Shown here in pieces: positions 8,172-17,060 of a stretch of 64,000 bases of DNA. Position 1 is the first letter of the stretch. The number at the start of each line of letters is the position of its first letter. The DNA comes from Arthrospira sp. PCC 9108 (GTDB taxonomy: Bacteria > Cyanobacteriota > Cyanobacteriia > Cyanobacteriales > Microcoleaceae). The notes under the pieces were generated by a model. The model saw only the letters and a list, made by a program, of their open reading frames with translations, had not been told where the DNA came from and searched no databases. The translations under genes and the position numbers were made by a program. Location of the stretch: positions 6,572,501 through 6,636,500 of the forward strand of contig CP066886.1 of assembly GCA_016745315.1 (NCBI GenBank). Direction: 5' to 3'.

Positions 8172-8231
8172 AGTAGGATTTAGTGGGATTGGGTTCCCGG
8201 TGATTGACAAAGTAGGATTTGGTGGTATATA
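8172..8231 (+). promoter_or_regulatory. sigma70-type promoter overlapped by a 15-bp direct repeat
   Basis: TTGACA (8204-8209) and TATATA (8226-8231) are separated by 16 bases, an almost consensus vegetative promoter 37 bases before the NB-ARC start codon. The spacer is filled by AGTAGGATTTGGTGG (8211-8225), which repeats AGTAGGATTTAGTGG (8172-8186) with one mismatch and a 39-bp centre spacing. One copy between -35 and -10 and one upstream is a classic repressor arrangement. The regulator is unknown. Confidence 0.6.
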
Positions 8232-8268
8232 GTTCTTGCTTTAAGATTAAGTCTCTGTATTTTTACTG

Positions 8269-9657
8269 ATGAAAAATATTGAAGAAGTGTTAGAGTGGGC
8301 TGAAAAGCTGATCCTTGAGAAAACCGGCGAACCTCTCAAGCCTATAGAGGAAGCCATACTCAAGGGTGTGTGGTCAGGAAAAAAATATGCTCAAATTGCT
8401 AAAGAATATAATAATTGTCGTGAATCTCACGTTAAGAAAGAAGCCGCTAAGTTATGGGATAAGCTGCGGGATGAATTAGGGGAAGACCTGAATAAATATA
8501 ATTTTCGTTCCAAGATAGATAAAAAACATAGGGTTTCTGAAATTTCCCAGTGTGGCAATTGTGTATTACAAGAAATTGATATTAACATTGTTGGTCAGTT
8601 TATCCAAACTATTAAAGATACTCAACACCGATCGCCCTCCGATCTCTCTTCTTCTCATTCTCCCACACCTCAAGATTCTTCACCGATTATCGACTTAACC
8701 GACGCACCAGACCTGACTGAATTTTATAGCCGTACTTCCGAACTAACTACCCTAAAACAGTGGATATTACAAGACCATACCCGCCTAATTACCATCTATG
8801 GATTAAGTGGCATTGGCAAAAGCCTATTAACACGCCAACTCATAGAACAAATAAAAACTGAATTTGACTATATGATGTGGCGAAGTTTGAGCGATCGCCC
8901 TACTCTGTCCTCCTTAAAAAACCAACTTCAACAATTTTTTGCCCAGTCCCAACAGCCTTCATTGCCCACAATAATTGATTATTTGCGTCACTCCCGTTGT
9001 TTAGTCATATTGGATGACCTACACAATCTTTTTAAAAGCGGTGAATTAGCGGGAGAATACTTGACAGACTATAAAGAATACCGGACATTTTTTCGGCAAA
9101 TTGCCAAAAACCATCATCAAAGTTGCGTGATTCTCATCAGTTGGGAAAAACCTAGAGCAATTGCTACCTTAGAAGCCGAAAAACACTCCACCCGCACGTT
9201 ACACCTAAAAGGATTATCAGCCGATGCTGAGAAAATTTTGCGATCGCACCAATTAACCGACTCCGACAAATGGCCGGAATTAATCAACCTCTATCAAGGA
9301 CATCCTACCTGGTTAAATATCATCGCCTCAACCATAGTCGAACTATTTGATGGTAGCGTTTCCCTATTTTTAAGCTACAGCGAGGATATCTTTTTAGGTG
9401 ACTTAGAACCAATTTTAGAATCTCAGTTAGAACGATTATCAGACTTAGAACAACGGGTTATTTCCGGTTTCCGAGATCGGGAAGCGATCGCCCTTTCTCA
9501 AAAACCGACTAATCCTGAATTATCCCAATCCGAATTATGGTCAGCCATCCAATCTTTAGTTAGACGGGGGTTGCTAGAAAAAATATCAGAGGGAGAGCGA
9601 GGAATGTTTCAACTGCATCCGATTTGGCAACAGTATCTTAAATTTAAGCTAAGTTAG
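8269..9657 (+). CDS. NB-ARC/NACHT-like P-loop ATPase with vMAP-type N-terminal helix-turn-helix
   Basis: The 462-residue protein has an N-terminal about 85-residue helical domain (EVLEWAEKLILEKTGEPLKP onward) of the kind found at the front of many cyanobacterial vWA-MoxR-associated/NB-ARC proteins. After a Ser/Pro linker comes a nucleotide-binding domain: Walker A GLSGIGKSLL near residue 185 and Walker B CLVILDDLHNLF near 245. The C-terminus ends in a winged-helix-like region (GLLEKISEGERGMFQLHPIW) with no WD40, TPR or CHAT effector, so it is short for the family. STAND ATPases of this type act as signal-gated switches in regulation or anti-phage defence. The Uma2 nuclease gene follows after 36 bases and may be its partner. 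Confidence 0.75.
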   Translation: MKNIEEVLEWAEKLILEKTGEPLKPIEEAILKGVWSGKKYAQIAKEYNNCRESHVKKEAAKLWDKLRDELGEDLNKYNFRSKIDKKHRVSEISQCGNCVLQEIDINIVGQFIQTIKDTQHRSPSDLSSSHSPTPQDSSPIIDLTDAPDLTEFYSRTSELTTLKQWILQDHTRLITIYGLSGIGKSLLTRQLIEQIKTEFDYMMWRSLSDRPTLSSLKNQLQQFFAQSQQPSLPTIIDYLRHSRCLVILDDLHNLFKSGELAGEYLTDYKEYRTFFRQIAKNHHQSCVILISWEKPRAIATLEAEKHSTRTLHLKGLSADAEKILRSHQLTDSDKWPELINLYQGHPTWLNIIASTIVELFDGSVSLFLSYSEDIFLGDLEPILESQLERLSDLEQRVISGFRDREAIALSQKPTNPELSQSELWSAIQSLVRRGLLEKISEGERGMFQLHPIWQQYLKFKLS

Positions 9658-9693
9658 AATAGTTGAAATAGAAAAACTAGGAGAATCCCTAAA

Positions 9694-10254
9694 ATGCGAT
9701 CGCCTTTACCCCTGTTTACCGTTGAAGACTATATCATCGCTGAAGCCGAAAGCACCATTCGCCATGAGTATATGGGCGGTTATGTGTTTGCTATGGCGGG
9801 TGCTAGTGAAGAACACAATCTCATTGCCGTTAATCTTTGTACCTTATTACGTTCTCATCTGCGGGGGAGTTCCTGTCGGGTATTCATGTCTGATATGAAA
9901 GTCAAAGTTCAAGACGATATTTTTTATTACCCTGACTTACTCGTGACTTGTAACCCCGAAGATAATCACCGATACTTCAAAACACAACCTAACTTAATTA
10001 TTGAAGTGCTGTCAGAAAGTACCGAAAGCACTGACCGACGAGAAAAATTAATGAACTACCAAACCTTAGAAACTTTGAAGGAATATGTTTTAGTCTCTCA
10101 AGATGTTATGCAAGTGGAAGTCTATCGTCAAGAGACTCCGGGGAGTTGGACAGTTCAAATCTTAGGAAAAGACAATGAGTTAACCTGGGAATCTGTGGGG
10201 CTAACTGTGACCGTGGCGCAAATTTATGAAGATGTCTTGAATGTGGGTCAGTAA
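9694..10254 (+). CDS. Uma2 family endonuclease-like protein (DUF820)
   Basis: The 186-residue protein matches the very common cyanobacterial Uma2 family: TVEDYIIAEAES and HEYMGGYVFAMAGASEEHN at the front, then the restriction-endonuclease-like core. In the core, D and E-x-x residues are visible in YYPDLLVTC and NLIIEVLSEST, with a Lys/Arg-rich DRREKLMNYQ following. The fold is PD-(D/E)XK, but biological roles are largely unknown. Full length for the family. It lies just downstream of the NB-ARC gene on the same strand and its end faces the psbA terminator. Confidence 0.85.
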   Translation: MRSPLPLFTVEDYIIAEAESTIRHEYMGGYVFAMAGASEEHNLIAVNLCTLLRSHLRGSSCRVFMSDMKVKVQDDIFYYPDLLVTCNPEDNHRYFKTQPNLIIEVLSESTESTDRREKLMNYQTLETLKEYVLVSQDVMQVEVYRQETPGSWTVQILGKDNELTWESVGLTVTVAQIYEDVLNVGQ

Positions 10255-10265
10255 ATTTAAGCACG

Positions 10266-10294
10266 AAAAAGCGCCCCCCGACTGGGAGGCGCTT
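10266..10294 (-). terminator. Rho-independent terminator of psbA
   Basis: Read leftward: AAGCGCCTCCC, a short loop, then GGGGGGCGCTT, followed by TTTTT (10270-10266). It lies 20 bases beyond the psbA stop codon. One mismatch in the stem. It may also work for the convergent Uma2 gene. Confidence 0.85.
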
Positions 10295-10314
10295 GATTTA
10301 ATCGAAGCTATAAA

Positions 10315-11394
10315 TTAGCCGATTTGAGGTGCAACCAAAGCTACAGGCTCAGACTCAGCAGAAGCCAAATCTAAGGGGAAGTTGTGAGCGTTACGCTCGT
10401 GCATTACTTCCATACCCAGGTTAGCGCGGTTGATGACATCAGCCCAGGTATTGATTACCCGACCGCTCGAGTCCATTACGGACTGGTTGAAGTTGAAACC
10501 GTTGAGGTTAAAGGCCATGGTGGATACACCTAAAGCGGTGAACCAGATGCCGATTACCGGCCAAGCACCCAAGAAGAAGTGCAGGGAACGGCTGTTGTTG
10601 AAAGAAGCATATTGGAAGATCAGGCGACCGAAGTAACCGTGAGCTGCCACAATGTTGTAAGTTTCTTCTTCTTGACCGAATTTGTAACCGTAGTTTTGAG
10701 ATTCGATTTCGGTGGTTTCACGCACCAAGGAAGAAGTTACCAAAGAACCGTGCATCGCGGAGAACAAAGCACCACCGAAGACACCGGCAACTCCCAACAT
10801 ATGGAAGGGGTGCATCAGGATGTTGTGTTCTGCTTGGAATACCAACATGAAGTTGAAGGTTCCAGAGATACCCAGAGGCATACCGTCGGAGAAAGAACCT
10901 TGTCCGATGGGGTAGATCAAGAATACTGCACTAGCAGCGGCAACAGGTGCGCTGTAAGCTACGCAGATCCAAGGACGCATTCCCAAGCGGTAGGACAGTT
11001 CCCACTCACGACCCATGTAGCAAAATACACCGATCAGGAAGTGGAAAATTACCAACTGGTAGGGGCCACCGTTGTAGAGCCACTCATCCAAGCTGGCTGC
11101 TTCCCAAATAGGGTAGAAGTGCAGACCGATCGCATTGGAAGAAGGAACAACCGCACCAGAGATGATGTTGTTTCCGTACAACAGAGAACCAGCTACGGGT
11201 TCGCGGATACCGTCAATGTCAACGGGAGGAGCAGCTACAAAAGCGATGATGTAGCAGATGGTAGCAGTTAGTAGGGTAGGGATCATCAGAACACCGAACC
11301 AGCCTACATAAAGGCGGTTGTTGGTGGATGTTACCCAGCTACAGAACCGTTCCCAGGCGTTGGCGCTCTCGCGCTGCTGAATGGTAGTAGTCAT
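10315..11394 (-). CDS. psbA: photosystem II D1 protein
   Basis: The 359-residue protein is D1 from end to end: MTTTIQQRES start, five transmembrane helices, the QB/Mn ligands and the C-terminal extension after LDLA, which the CtpA protease removes (mature end Ala344, tail SAESEPVALVAPQIG). D1 binds P680, pheophytin, the Mn4Ca cluster and QB in the thylakoid membrane. Residue 130 is Glu (GVFCYMGREWEL), the form associated with high-light D1 variants rather than the Gln130 form. The gene stands alone with its own promoter and terminator, as expected for a member of a multi-copy psbA family; other copies are outside the window. Confidence 0.98.
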   Translation of the reverse strand: MTTTIQQRESANAWERFCSWVTSTNNRLYVGWFGVLMIPTLLTATICYIIAFVAAPPVDIDGIREPVAGSLLYGNNIISGAVVPSSNAIGLHFYPIWEAASLDEWLYNGGPYQLVIFHFLIGVFCYMGREWELSYRLGMRPWICVAYSAPVAAASAVFLIYPIGQGSFSDGMPLGISGTFNFMLVFQAEHNILMHPFHMLGVAGVFGGALFSAMHGSLVTSSLVRETTEIESQNYGYKFGQEEETYNIVAAHGYFGRLIFQYASFNNSRSLHFFLGAWPVIGIWFTALGVSTMAFNLNGFNFNQSVMDSSGRVINTWADVINRANLGMEVMHERNAHNFPLDLASAESEPVALVAPQIG

Positions 11395-11460
11395 GTTGGA
11401 TATGATTGCTGTATTGAATTTTCGAGGTACTTATCCGGCAGTTGTTTTTCTACCGTGTTC

Positions 11461-11492
11461 ATAATATGACACACTCGGTTAAGGTTTGTAAA
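11461..11492 (-). promoter_or_regulatory. candidate psbA promoter
   Basis: On the minus strand TTTACA (11492-11487) and TATTAT (11466-11461) lie about 70 bases upstream of the psbA ATG. Spacing is 20 bases, longer than ideal, so the -35 may be weak or replaced by an activator site. The start region before the ATG is about 65 bases of untranslated leader. Confidence 0.45.
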
Positions 11493-11687
11493 GGGGTTGA
11501 GCCACACTTATTCTCATGGCTGCTATCAGTAGGGCTTATCATGGCTGTAGTCCCAGGCGGCTATGGGTGGCTGGGGATATAATCGTGAGCAACTCGGAAA
11601 TACGAGAGAGGGGGGAACGGAAAATGTCAGTAACTCACTGCCAATACTAGCCCCGAAACTGCTACGGAAACGGACTGGGAACCCTCC

Positions 11688-11816
11688 ATGCCGCCGACAG
11701 ATTTGATTTTTGATGATGGAGAGCCTTTAGAAAGTAACCGTCACCGCATTGCCATCAACGTCCTGATCCGGTCATGGCAACAGGCTGGGAGCGATCGCCA
11801 CTCTATGAACTGTTAA
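11688..11816 (+). pseudogene. N-terminal fragment of a second Uma2-family gene
   Basis: The ATG at 11688 opens a 42-residue frame reading MPPTDLIFDDGEPLESNRHR then IAINVLIRSW, the start of a well-known cyanobacterial Uma2 subgroup (P-P-T-D-L-I-F-D-D-G-E-P-L-E-S-N-x-H-R). It stops after 42 codons, exactly at the last base before the gcvT stop codon on the other strand, so the remaining roughly 150-200 codons are gone. It is a different subgroup from the intact gene at 9694. The bases between psbA and this fragment hold nothing else I can name. Confidence 0.6.
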
Positions 11817-12929
11817 CTACCGATGTGGGGAACGATAGAAGGGACGTTTAACCACTGTTGCCGGGTAGATTTTATTACGGATTTCTACTTCTACTTGGCG
11901 GCCGATTTTGGCTAATTCTACCGGAACATAGGCTAAGGCGATCGCCTTTTCCAGGGTAGGGGACATTGTGCCGCTGGTAATTTCTCCCACAACCTCGCCG
12001 CCAGCCTTCACAGGATAACCGTGGCGGGCAATATATCGCCCCTGCATTTCTAACCCCACTAACCGCCTCGATAAACCCCCTGATTTTTGCGATTCTAGGG
12101 ACTCACGGCCGATAAAGTCTCCCTTCTCATCCCAATGGATTAACCAGCCTAAACCGGCCTCTAAAGGGGTGGTATGGGTATCAATATCTTGCCCATACAA
12201 AGCCATTGCCGCTTCTAAACGCAGGGTATCTCTAGCGCCCAAACCACAGGGAGTTGCCCCCACTTCTATTAAGTGTCGAAATAAATTTACTCCGGTGTGG
12301 GGATTTACCATTACCTCAAACCCATCCTCTCCGGTGTATCCGGTGCGGGCGATAAATGCAGGTTTTCCTAATAGGGTGGTTTCTATATGTCCAAAATTGG
12401 CAACTGCTGATAAGTCGGCTTCTACTAGGGGTCCAAGGACGGCTTCCGCTTGAGGTCCCTGGACTGCAATTAATACCTGGCTGCGAGATAGGTCTTCTAG
12501 GGCGACTCCGGTTCCTTCCAAATGGGCGACAACCCAAGCCTTATCTCTGGACTTGGTGGCTGCATTAACAATCATCATTCCCCGCTGGTTTCCTGTGGCT
12601 GGGTCTAAGCCTTGGTAGTAAAAAATGACATCATCCAATATGCCGCCACTGCTATTTAATAGGACTGTATATTGGGCTTGACCGGGTTGTAGACGACTGA
12701 GACTAGAGGGAAATAGGGGTTCGAGGGCATTGATTAGCTGTTCACCTTGGAGGGAAAATTTGCCCATGTGGGAGATGTCAAATAGTCCCACTTGCGATCG
12801 CACTGCTTGATGTTCTTGGGTAATACCGGAATACTGAACCGCCATTTCCCAGCCTGAAAATGGAACCATCCGGCCTTTGAGTTCAACGGATAGGTCATAT
12901 AGAGGGGTGCGAGTCAGGGTTGGTTTCAT
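11817..12929 (-). CDS. gcvT: aminomethyltransferase (glycine cleavage system T protein)
   Basis: The 370-residue protein aligns over its full length with GcvT: LYDLSVELKGRMVPFSGWEM at the start, DISHMGKFSL, the GEDGFEVM folate-binding region, and TSGTMSPTLEKAIALAYV near the end. It transfers the aminomethyl group from the H protein to tetrahydrofolate, releasing ammonia, and in cyanobacteria serves photorespiratory glycine breakdown. The other gcv genes are not in the window. No glycine riboswitch is recognisable in the short upstream stretch before the mobile element. The chosen ATG fits the family start. Confidence 0.97.
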   Translation of the reverse strand: MKPTLTRTPLYDLSVELKGRMVPFSGWEMAVQYSGITQEHQAVRSQVGLFDISHMGKFSLQGEQLINALEPLFPSSLSRLQPGQAQYTVLLNSSGGILDDVIFYYQGLDPATGNQRGMMIVNAATKSRDKAWVVAHLEGTGVALEDLSRSQVLIAVQGPQAEAVLGPLVEADLSAVANFGHIETTLLGKPAFIARTGYTGEDGFEVMVNPHTGVNLFRHLIEVGATPCGLGARDTLRLEAAMALYGQDIDTHTTPLEAGLGWLIHWDEKGDFIGRESLESQKSGGLSRRLVGLEMQGRYIARHGYPVKAGGEVVGEITSGTMSPTLEKAIALAYVPVELAKIGRQVEVEIRNKIYPATVVKRPFYRSPHR

Positions 12930-13030
12930 TGCCGGAGTCTAACGGTAATGGGATAAGTATTTATTTTAAGGCAAACTTTCACAACTGCGATCGCCTCCCT
13001 GGAAACTCTCCTTTCGCCTGCATTGCCTTG

Positions 13031-13900
13031 AAACCCTTATCCTGACAGCGATAGCGGGTTATTACTCAACCCCTATATCCTATCGAGTTACTCAAATGTT
13101 ACTCACAATCTAGTCCTAGCACAGGAAAATAATTCTGTCAATAGGTTGATTACTCAGTCAATAAGCACAACTTAATCAATCTGTCAAATACCCATACCAC
13201 CCCCCTAACCAAACACCGATAAGGTAACTCTCTCGTGATACCCGTCAATGGCAAGCCTATCGGTTCGTTACGAACCATTGACTGCTATCACATCGGTCGC
13301 ACCCCTAAGAGTGTTTGTTTCGGTTAGGGGGGGGATATGCTTCCAAGTCAACACGATAGCCGTAGGTAGCCGTAGGGGGAACCCACTAGGTTATCAATGT
13401 ACAACGATACCCCTATCAATGTACAAAGATATCAGACCGCCTACCTGGTTCCCTATGGGAGTCAGATTATTGGTGAAATATTGAGGAGCCTACTCGCTAC
13501 CAACAAAATGCGATCGCATAATCACGACTAACCTGGCTATGACATACTGAAGCGATACCCCTAAACAACTTTTCAACTGGTGACTTGTTTCGTCATCTCT
13601 CGCTGATACCTACATAATCCTAGAGAATTGATTCCCCATCGAAACCGATACCTACATACCGCTAGACAAGTCTCCAATTTATAGGGGTACTGGGTTCCGC
13701 CTGGGATGATTACCCCTAATAGACGGGTTAAGGTTTTGGCTTAGGGTGTTTATTGTGGGTAAATTAGAGGCAAGCATTCATATAAACTTCCAATAGGCCT
13801 ATTGCAATAGGCCTACTGGCAAAAAATACATAGACACCCCCTACAGTCAGAAACCAGAGGGGGCCATTTAAGTTATTGGGGTAGCTGTTAGGTGTTAGGG
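13031..13900 (+). repeat. left long inverted arm
   Basis: The arm matches the reverse complement of the right arm (23089-23859) in long blocks that are nearly identical, e.g. around 13086-13187, 13230-13325, 13460-13750 and 13862-13900. They are separated by diverged stretches (about 13330-13455 and 13755-13860). It ends one base before the stop codon of the leftmost cargo gene. It holds internal repeats: TCAATGTACAA twice (13396, 13415), GATACCTACATA twice (about 13606, 13649), TAGCCGTAGG twice (about 13358-13377), many TACCCCTA words, and the perfect palindrome CAATAGGCCTATTG (13791-13804) followed by a second CAATAGGCCTA. No gene is supported. Confidence 0.9.
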
Positions 13901-13901
13901 C

Positions 13902-14156
13902 TTAGGGTTTTCTCCAACCATCATCATCAATATCATCTCTGTTAATTGGAAGAGGGGGTGATTGCTTTTTATCTTCTAACTGTTTTTTACAAACTGTTGA
14001 TGGCATAAAATCATTAACATATCTAATCAAATAATTTAGGCTATTTTGGATACCGTCTAACCTATTCTCAATAATTAGGTTTCCTGTATGCGTAATGAAC
14101 ATACTGATAATAATCGCGACAATAATTAACCCTAATTCAACTATTATTAAGTTCAT
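13902..14156 (-). CDS. small single-pass membrane protein of the element
   Basis: The 84-residue protein begins with a hydrophobic helix (about residues 3-23, LGLIIVAIIISMF) followed by a polar, helical tail. It is the last gene of the leftward block, directly after a tail-associated gene (adjacent, one base apart). Small membrane proteins at the end of phage tail-fibre operons are often holins or lysis accessories, but one helix and no motif is too little for that call. No lysin is next to it. Confidence 0.5.
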   Translation of the reverse strand: MNLIIVELGLIIVAIIISMFITHTGNLIIENRLDGIQNSLNYLIRYVNDFMPSTVCKKQLEDKKQSPPLPINRDDIDDDGWRKP

Positions 14157-14513
14157 TTATATTAATTTCCAAAAATGAAGTGTAAACCATTTAATCCTTT
14201 CTAGTGGAGAAAATGAAGCGTAAAAATTGCTGTACGGCGGTGATTCAATTATTTGATATTCATTAAGCCATATAATTTCACGTTTAACCATCATATTCTG
14301 CTTCACATCATTGTATGTGTAAAATTTTAACCACCCTGCCATTTTCCAGTACACGGGTACACTGTCAGCGTCAAATAATATCCTAACAAATTTACTGCCA
14401 GAAATGTCAGGTAATTTTTTAGTACCGTGTAGGGTACTATCATCTTCTATCCTGAAATTAAGTTCATAAACCTTAAACCAATTACCCTCTGATATATCAA
14501 GTGCATTAGGCAT
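14157..14513 (-). CDS. hypothetical phage-like protein after the tail-fibre gene
   Basis: The 118-residue protein is not recognised. It is rich in aromatic residues and beta-prone (NWFKVYELNFRIEDD, VYWKMAGWLKFYTYN), compatible with a small accessory or chaperone of a tail fibre. It sits 11 bases after the fibre gene and ends exactly where the membrane-protein gene begins. The AT-rich codon use matches the rest of the element. Confidence 0.5.
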   Translation of the reverse strand: MPNALDISEGNWFKVYELNFRIEDDSTLHGTKKLPDISGSKFVRILFDADSVPVYWKMAGWLKFYTYNDVKQNMMVKREIIWLNEYQIIESPPYSNFYASFSPLERIKWFTLHFWKLI

Positions 14514-14524
14514 TATCTGTTAAT

Positions 14525-16620
14525 TTATTGTTGAGTGTTTAGCATATTTTCCAATTTGTCGATTTTTTCTGATAATTCCTGAATTGCCGCAATCACTAAT
14601 GGTATCAGTTTATCATACATGATTGTTAAGTAATCTATTTTTTTGTCGTCAACTTCAGGACTATCTGTATGGTCATTTTTAATCACTTCAACTGCGTTAG
14701 GATATATATTTTGTACTTCTTGAGCAATTAAACCAAATTGTTCTGTACTTGGATTAAAGCCATGAAATGCTGCAAGTTCATTATACTTAAACCACGTGAC
14801 TGTCAATGCGTTAATTTCGCTTAACCCTAGAGTTGGTTTTGATAAAAGTGTTTTGAATTTAAGATCAGAGCTACCTTTAACGTAGTCTCCATTATCGTTA
14901 ATATAAGATACATTTGTGCCTCCTACTCTAAATCTAGTATGTACTCGAGATGATGAAAGAGTTGAGCTCTTTATAAAATATGTCTGCCCGTTATATAATT
15001 GTATTGAATATCTATTGTCAGGAGCACCTCGCCAAACATCGCTTTGATGAAAATTAATACCATGATATATAAATACTCTAGGATTATTATCTGCTTCTAA
15101 TTGCATAGAATAATTCCCCTGATAAGAAAACGCCCAGCTATTTCCTCCAACTCTACTATTTAGTACTAAATTTGCCGAACCAGCACTAGAGCCTATCCGG
15201 CGGATGTCAAACCCCCTCCAAACATTAAAATCAATAAGCATATTTCCATCAGGAAAACTTTCATTAGTTGCAAAAGTTACTGGATTATTTGTTATGTTAA
15301 ATGTTTTAATTCCTGTTAAAGTTTGATTACCTGTAGTTCTAACTACAGTTGAATCTACATTAATTGTTCTATTAGCTGCTAAAGTTCCTCCTCCGGATCA
15401 ACCATCACCTGCAGTTAATGTAATATTTGAATGTGTGTGCGTTGTGGGAGTCCTAGCGTTAGATAATCTACTATCATTACCTTGACAGGCTGTGTTTGCT
15501 GTAGTGCCATAAGCAACCGCCCATGGGCAGTACTCCCATTAAAATTATTTCCAGTTAATCCCGTACCATTTGTTAATGTATTAGGAGTATTGGCAGTTAT
15601 TGTTATATTGGCACTACCATTAAACGAAGTCCCATTAATTGTTCTAGCAGTTTGAAGTGCTGTTGCTGTTCCGGCGTTTCCACTTATTGACCCGGTAATT
15701 AATGAATTAAATGTTTTAACTCCTGTCCATGTCTGATTCCCAGTTGTAATTATCCCTGAATTAGTTGCACTAGCTGTAGGTAAAGTAACATTAGTTCCTG
15801 TTGATGATGTAACTACAGGACCTGCTGTTGTTCCTGCTGTTACTCCTAAATTAGTTGCTACATTTACTTGTGCGCCTGCCGCAATCCCATCCAGCTTGGT
15901 TTTATCTGCCCCCGTCATTAGACCCGCAAGCGCAGTCGTGGCACCAGGTAATACAGCATTAGTACCATCAGAACTGTTAACGGTTAACGTATTGCTTGTA
16001 GTGCTTGTAGAGAGGTTGGTGGATACGTTTGGGGCGGTGTTTCTAAACTCAGTTCCTACTAAAGTTAAGCCAGTTCCCGCAGAATAGGTTGTATTAGGAG
16101 GTGTTACCCAAACACCATCGCCGCGTAAATAGTTAGATGTACTACCATTTGTATCAATGGCAGCAACATTACCTGAATCTGTTATTTGGGATAAGGTATG
16201 TGTATGGCTAGTTGGCGTTCTAGCATTTGATAATCTGACATCGTTACCTTCTGTAACAGTTCCAGTAGTTGTTCCAAAATTTTTGTTAAACGCTGTATTT
16301 TTGGTAAAAGTAGGCTCTTTACCGTCTAATGTACTTTGAAGTCCTGTAACATTAGCAATGGTATGTGTATGACTTGAAGGAGTAAACGTTGTCGGTTTGG
16401 ACGTTATTTCAGTCCAGCTATGGGAATGAGTAGATGGGGGGAAAGTGCCAGGTTTATTAATAATATTATTCCAAATTAACTCAGTTAATTTGACTAAATT
16501 AGTATTGGAGTCAATAACTGCTTGTATCCGTTCATTAGTTAAATACAGATTAACTTCACCTTCTGGCAAGTCATCGGTTGATTGCCCAAACTTACTAGAG
16601 TAAATGTTGAAATTAGTCAT
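14525..16620 (-). pseudogene. phage tail-fibre gene with S74-type C-terminal chaperone domain, broken by a frameshift and a stop
   Basis: The start (MTNFNIYSSKFGQSTDDLP) opens a fibre with repeated SHTHTxxxI and NARTPTSHTH motifs and Gly/Thr/Asn-rich beta repeats. It then shifts frame near 15521-15525, where one base is missing in CATGG-GCGGTT. The correct frame continues AVAYGTTANTACQGNDSRLS but meets TGA at 15398-15400 in GDG-stop-SGGGTLAANR. It then stays open to 14525, ending in the auto-cleaving chaperone-like domain of the S74/endosialidase family (SDLKFKTLLSKP, FGLIAQEVQNIYP) and a final coiled coil. Undamaged, it would encode about 698 residues. Such fibres bind the host surface and trimerise using the C-terminal domain. 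The Met at 15241 is only internal. Confidence 0.8.
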
Positions 16621-16686
16621 AACTGCCTCTATATTGAGTAATCAAATAAATGGCTAATAACTTAATACTAGCCATTCATTTGATGA

Positions 16687-17034
16687 TTACATATTGATAT
16701 ATTCGATAATTGTAACGCTGATACTAGCGCTAGATTCTGCTATCGCCTGTAACTCAGTTCTACCCCACGTTATTGAGATGGTATCACCTGGCTTAACCGA
16801 AAATGCAGCGTCTGACACGCTATCACCTGTAGGGTCAAATATTAGATGTACATTGGTATTTGACCGATTCTTTACAAACACCGTTCTACCGTTACTGGTA
16901 GCATTGATAGGCACAACTTCCGTGATAGTGTTAGCAGTCAAACTTATCGCGGTAGTTTCGGGAGTTCCCGGTATTTTACTGCTCATATTTAGAGTGTCTA
17001 AATTGACAACAGAACTATAAACTGAGAAACTCAT
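16687..17034 (-). CDS. phage-like beta-rich structural protein
   Basis: The 115-residue protein is built of beta strands (TAISLTANTITEVVPINATS, GRTVFVKNRSNTNVHLIF, VKPGDTISITWG), a pattern usual for small tail or baseplate accessory proteins. It lies between the 268-residue gene (26 bases upstream) and the tail-fibre gene (66 bases downstream) on the same strand. It is not assigned to a family. Confidence 0.5.
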   Translation of the reverse strand: MSFSVYSSVVNLDTLNMSSKIPGTPETTAISLTANTITEVVPINATSNGRTVFVKNRSNTNVHLIFDPTGDSVSDAAFSVKPGDTISITWGRTELQAIAESSASISVTIIEYINM

Positions 17035-17060
17035 AATAAACTCCTAAATCAAAGTAAAAT

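Noticed and set aside
10579..11271. 230-codon plus-strand frame
   Set aside because: It is an antisense shadow of the highly conserved psbA gene with no ribosome site.
12930..13030. Glycine riboswitch upstream of gcvT
   Set aside because: Only about 100 bases remain before the element and no tandem aptamer pattern could be seen.
13031..13900. Small ORFs inside the inverted arms (e.g. 13248-13484)
   Set aside because: The frame is not kept between the two arms: base changes between arms do not respect codons, so the arms are non-coding.
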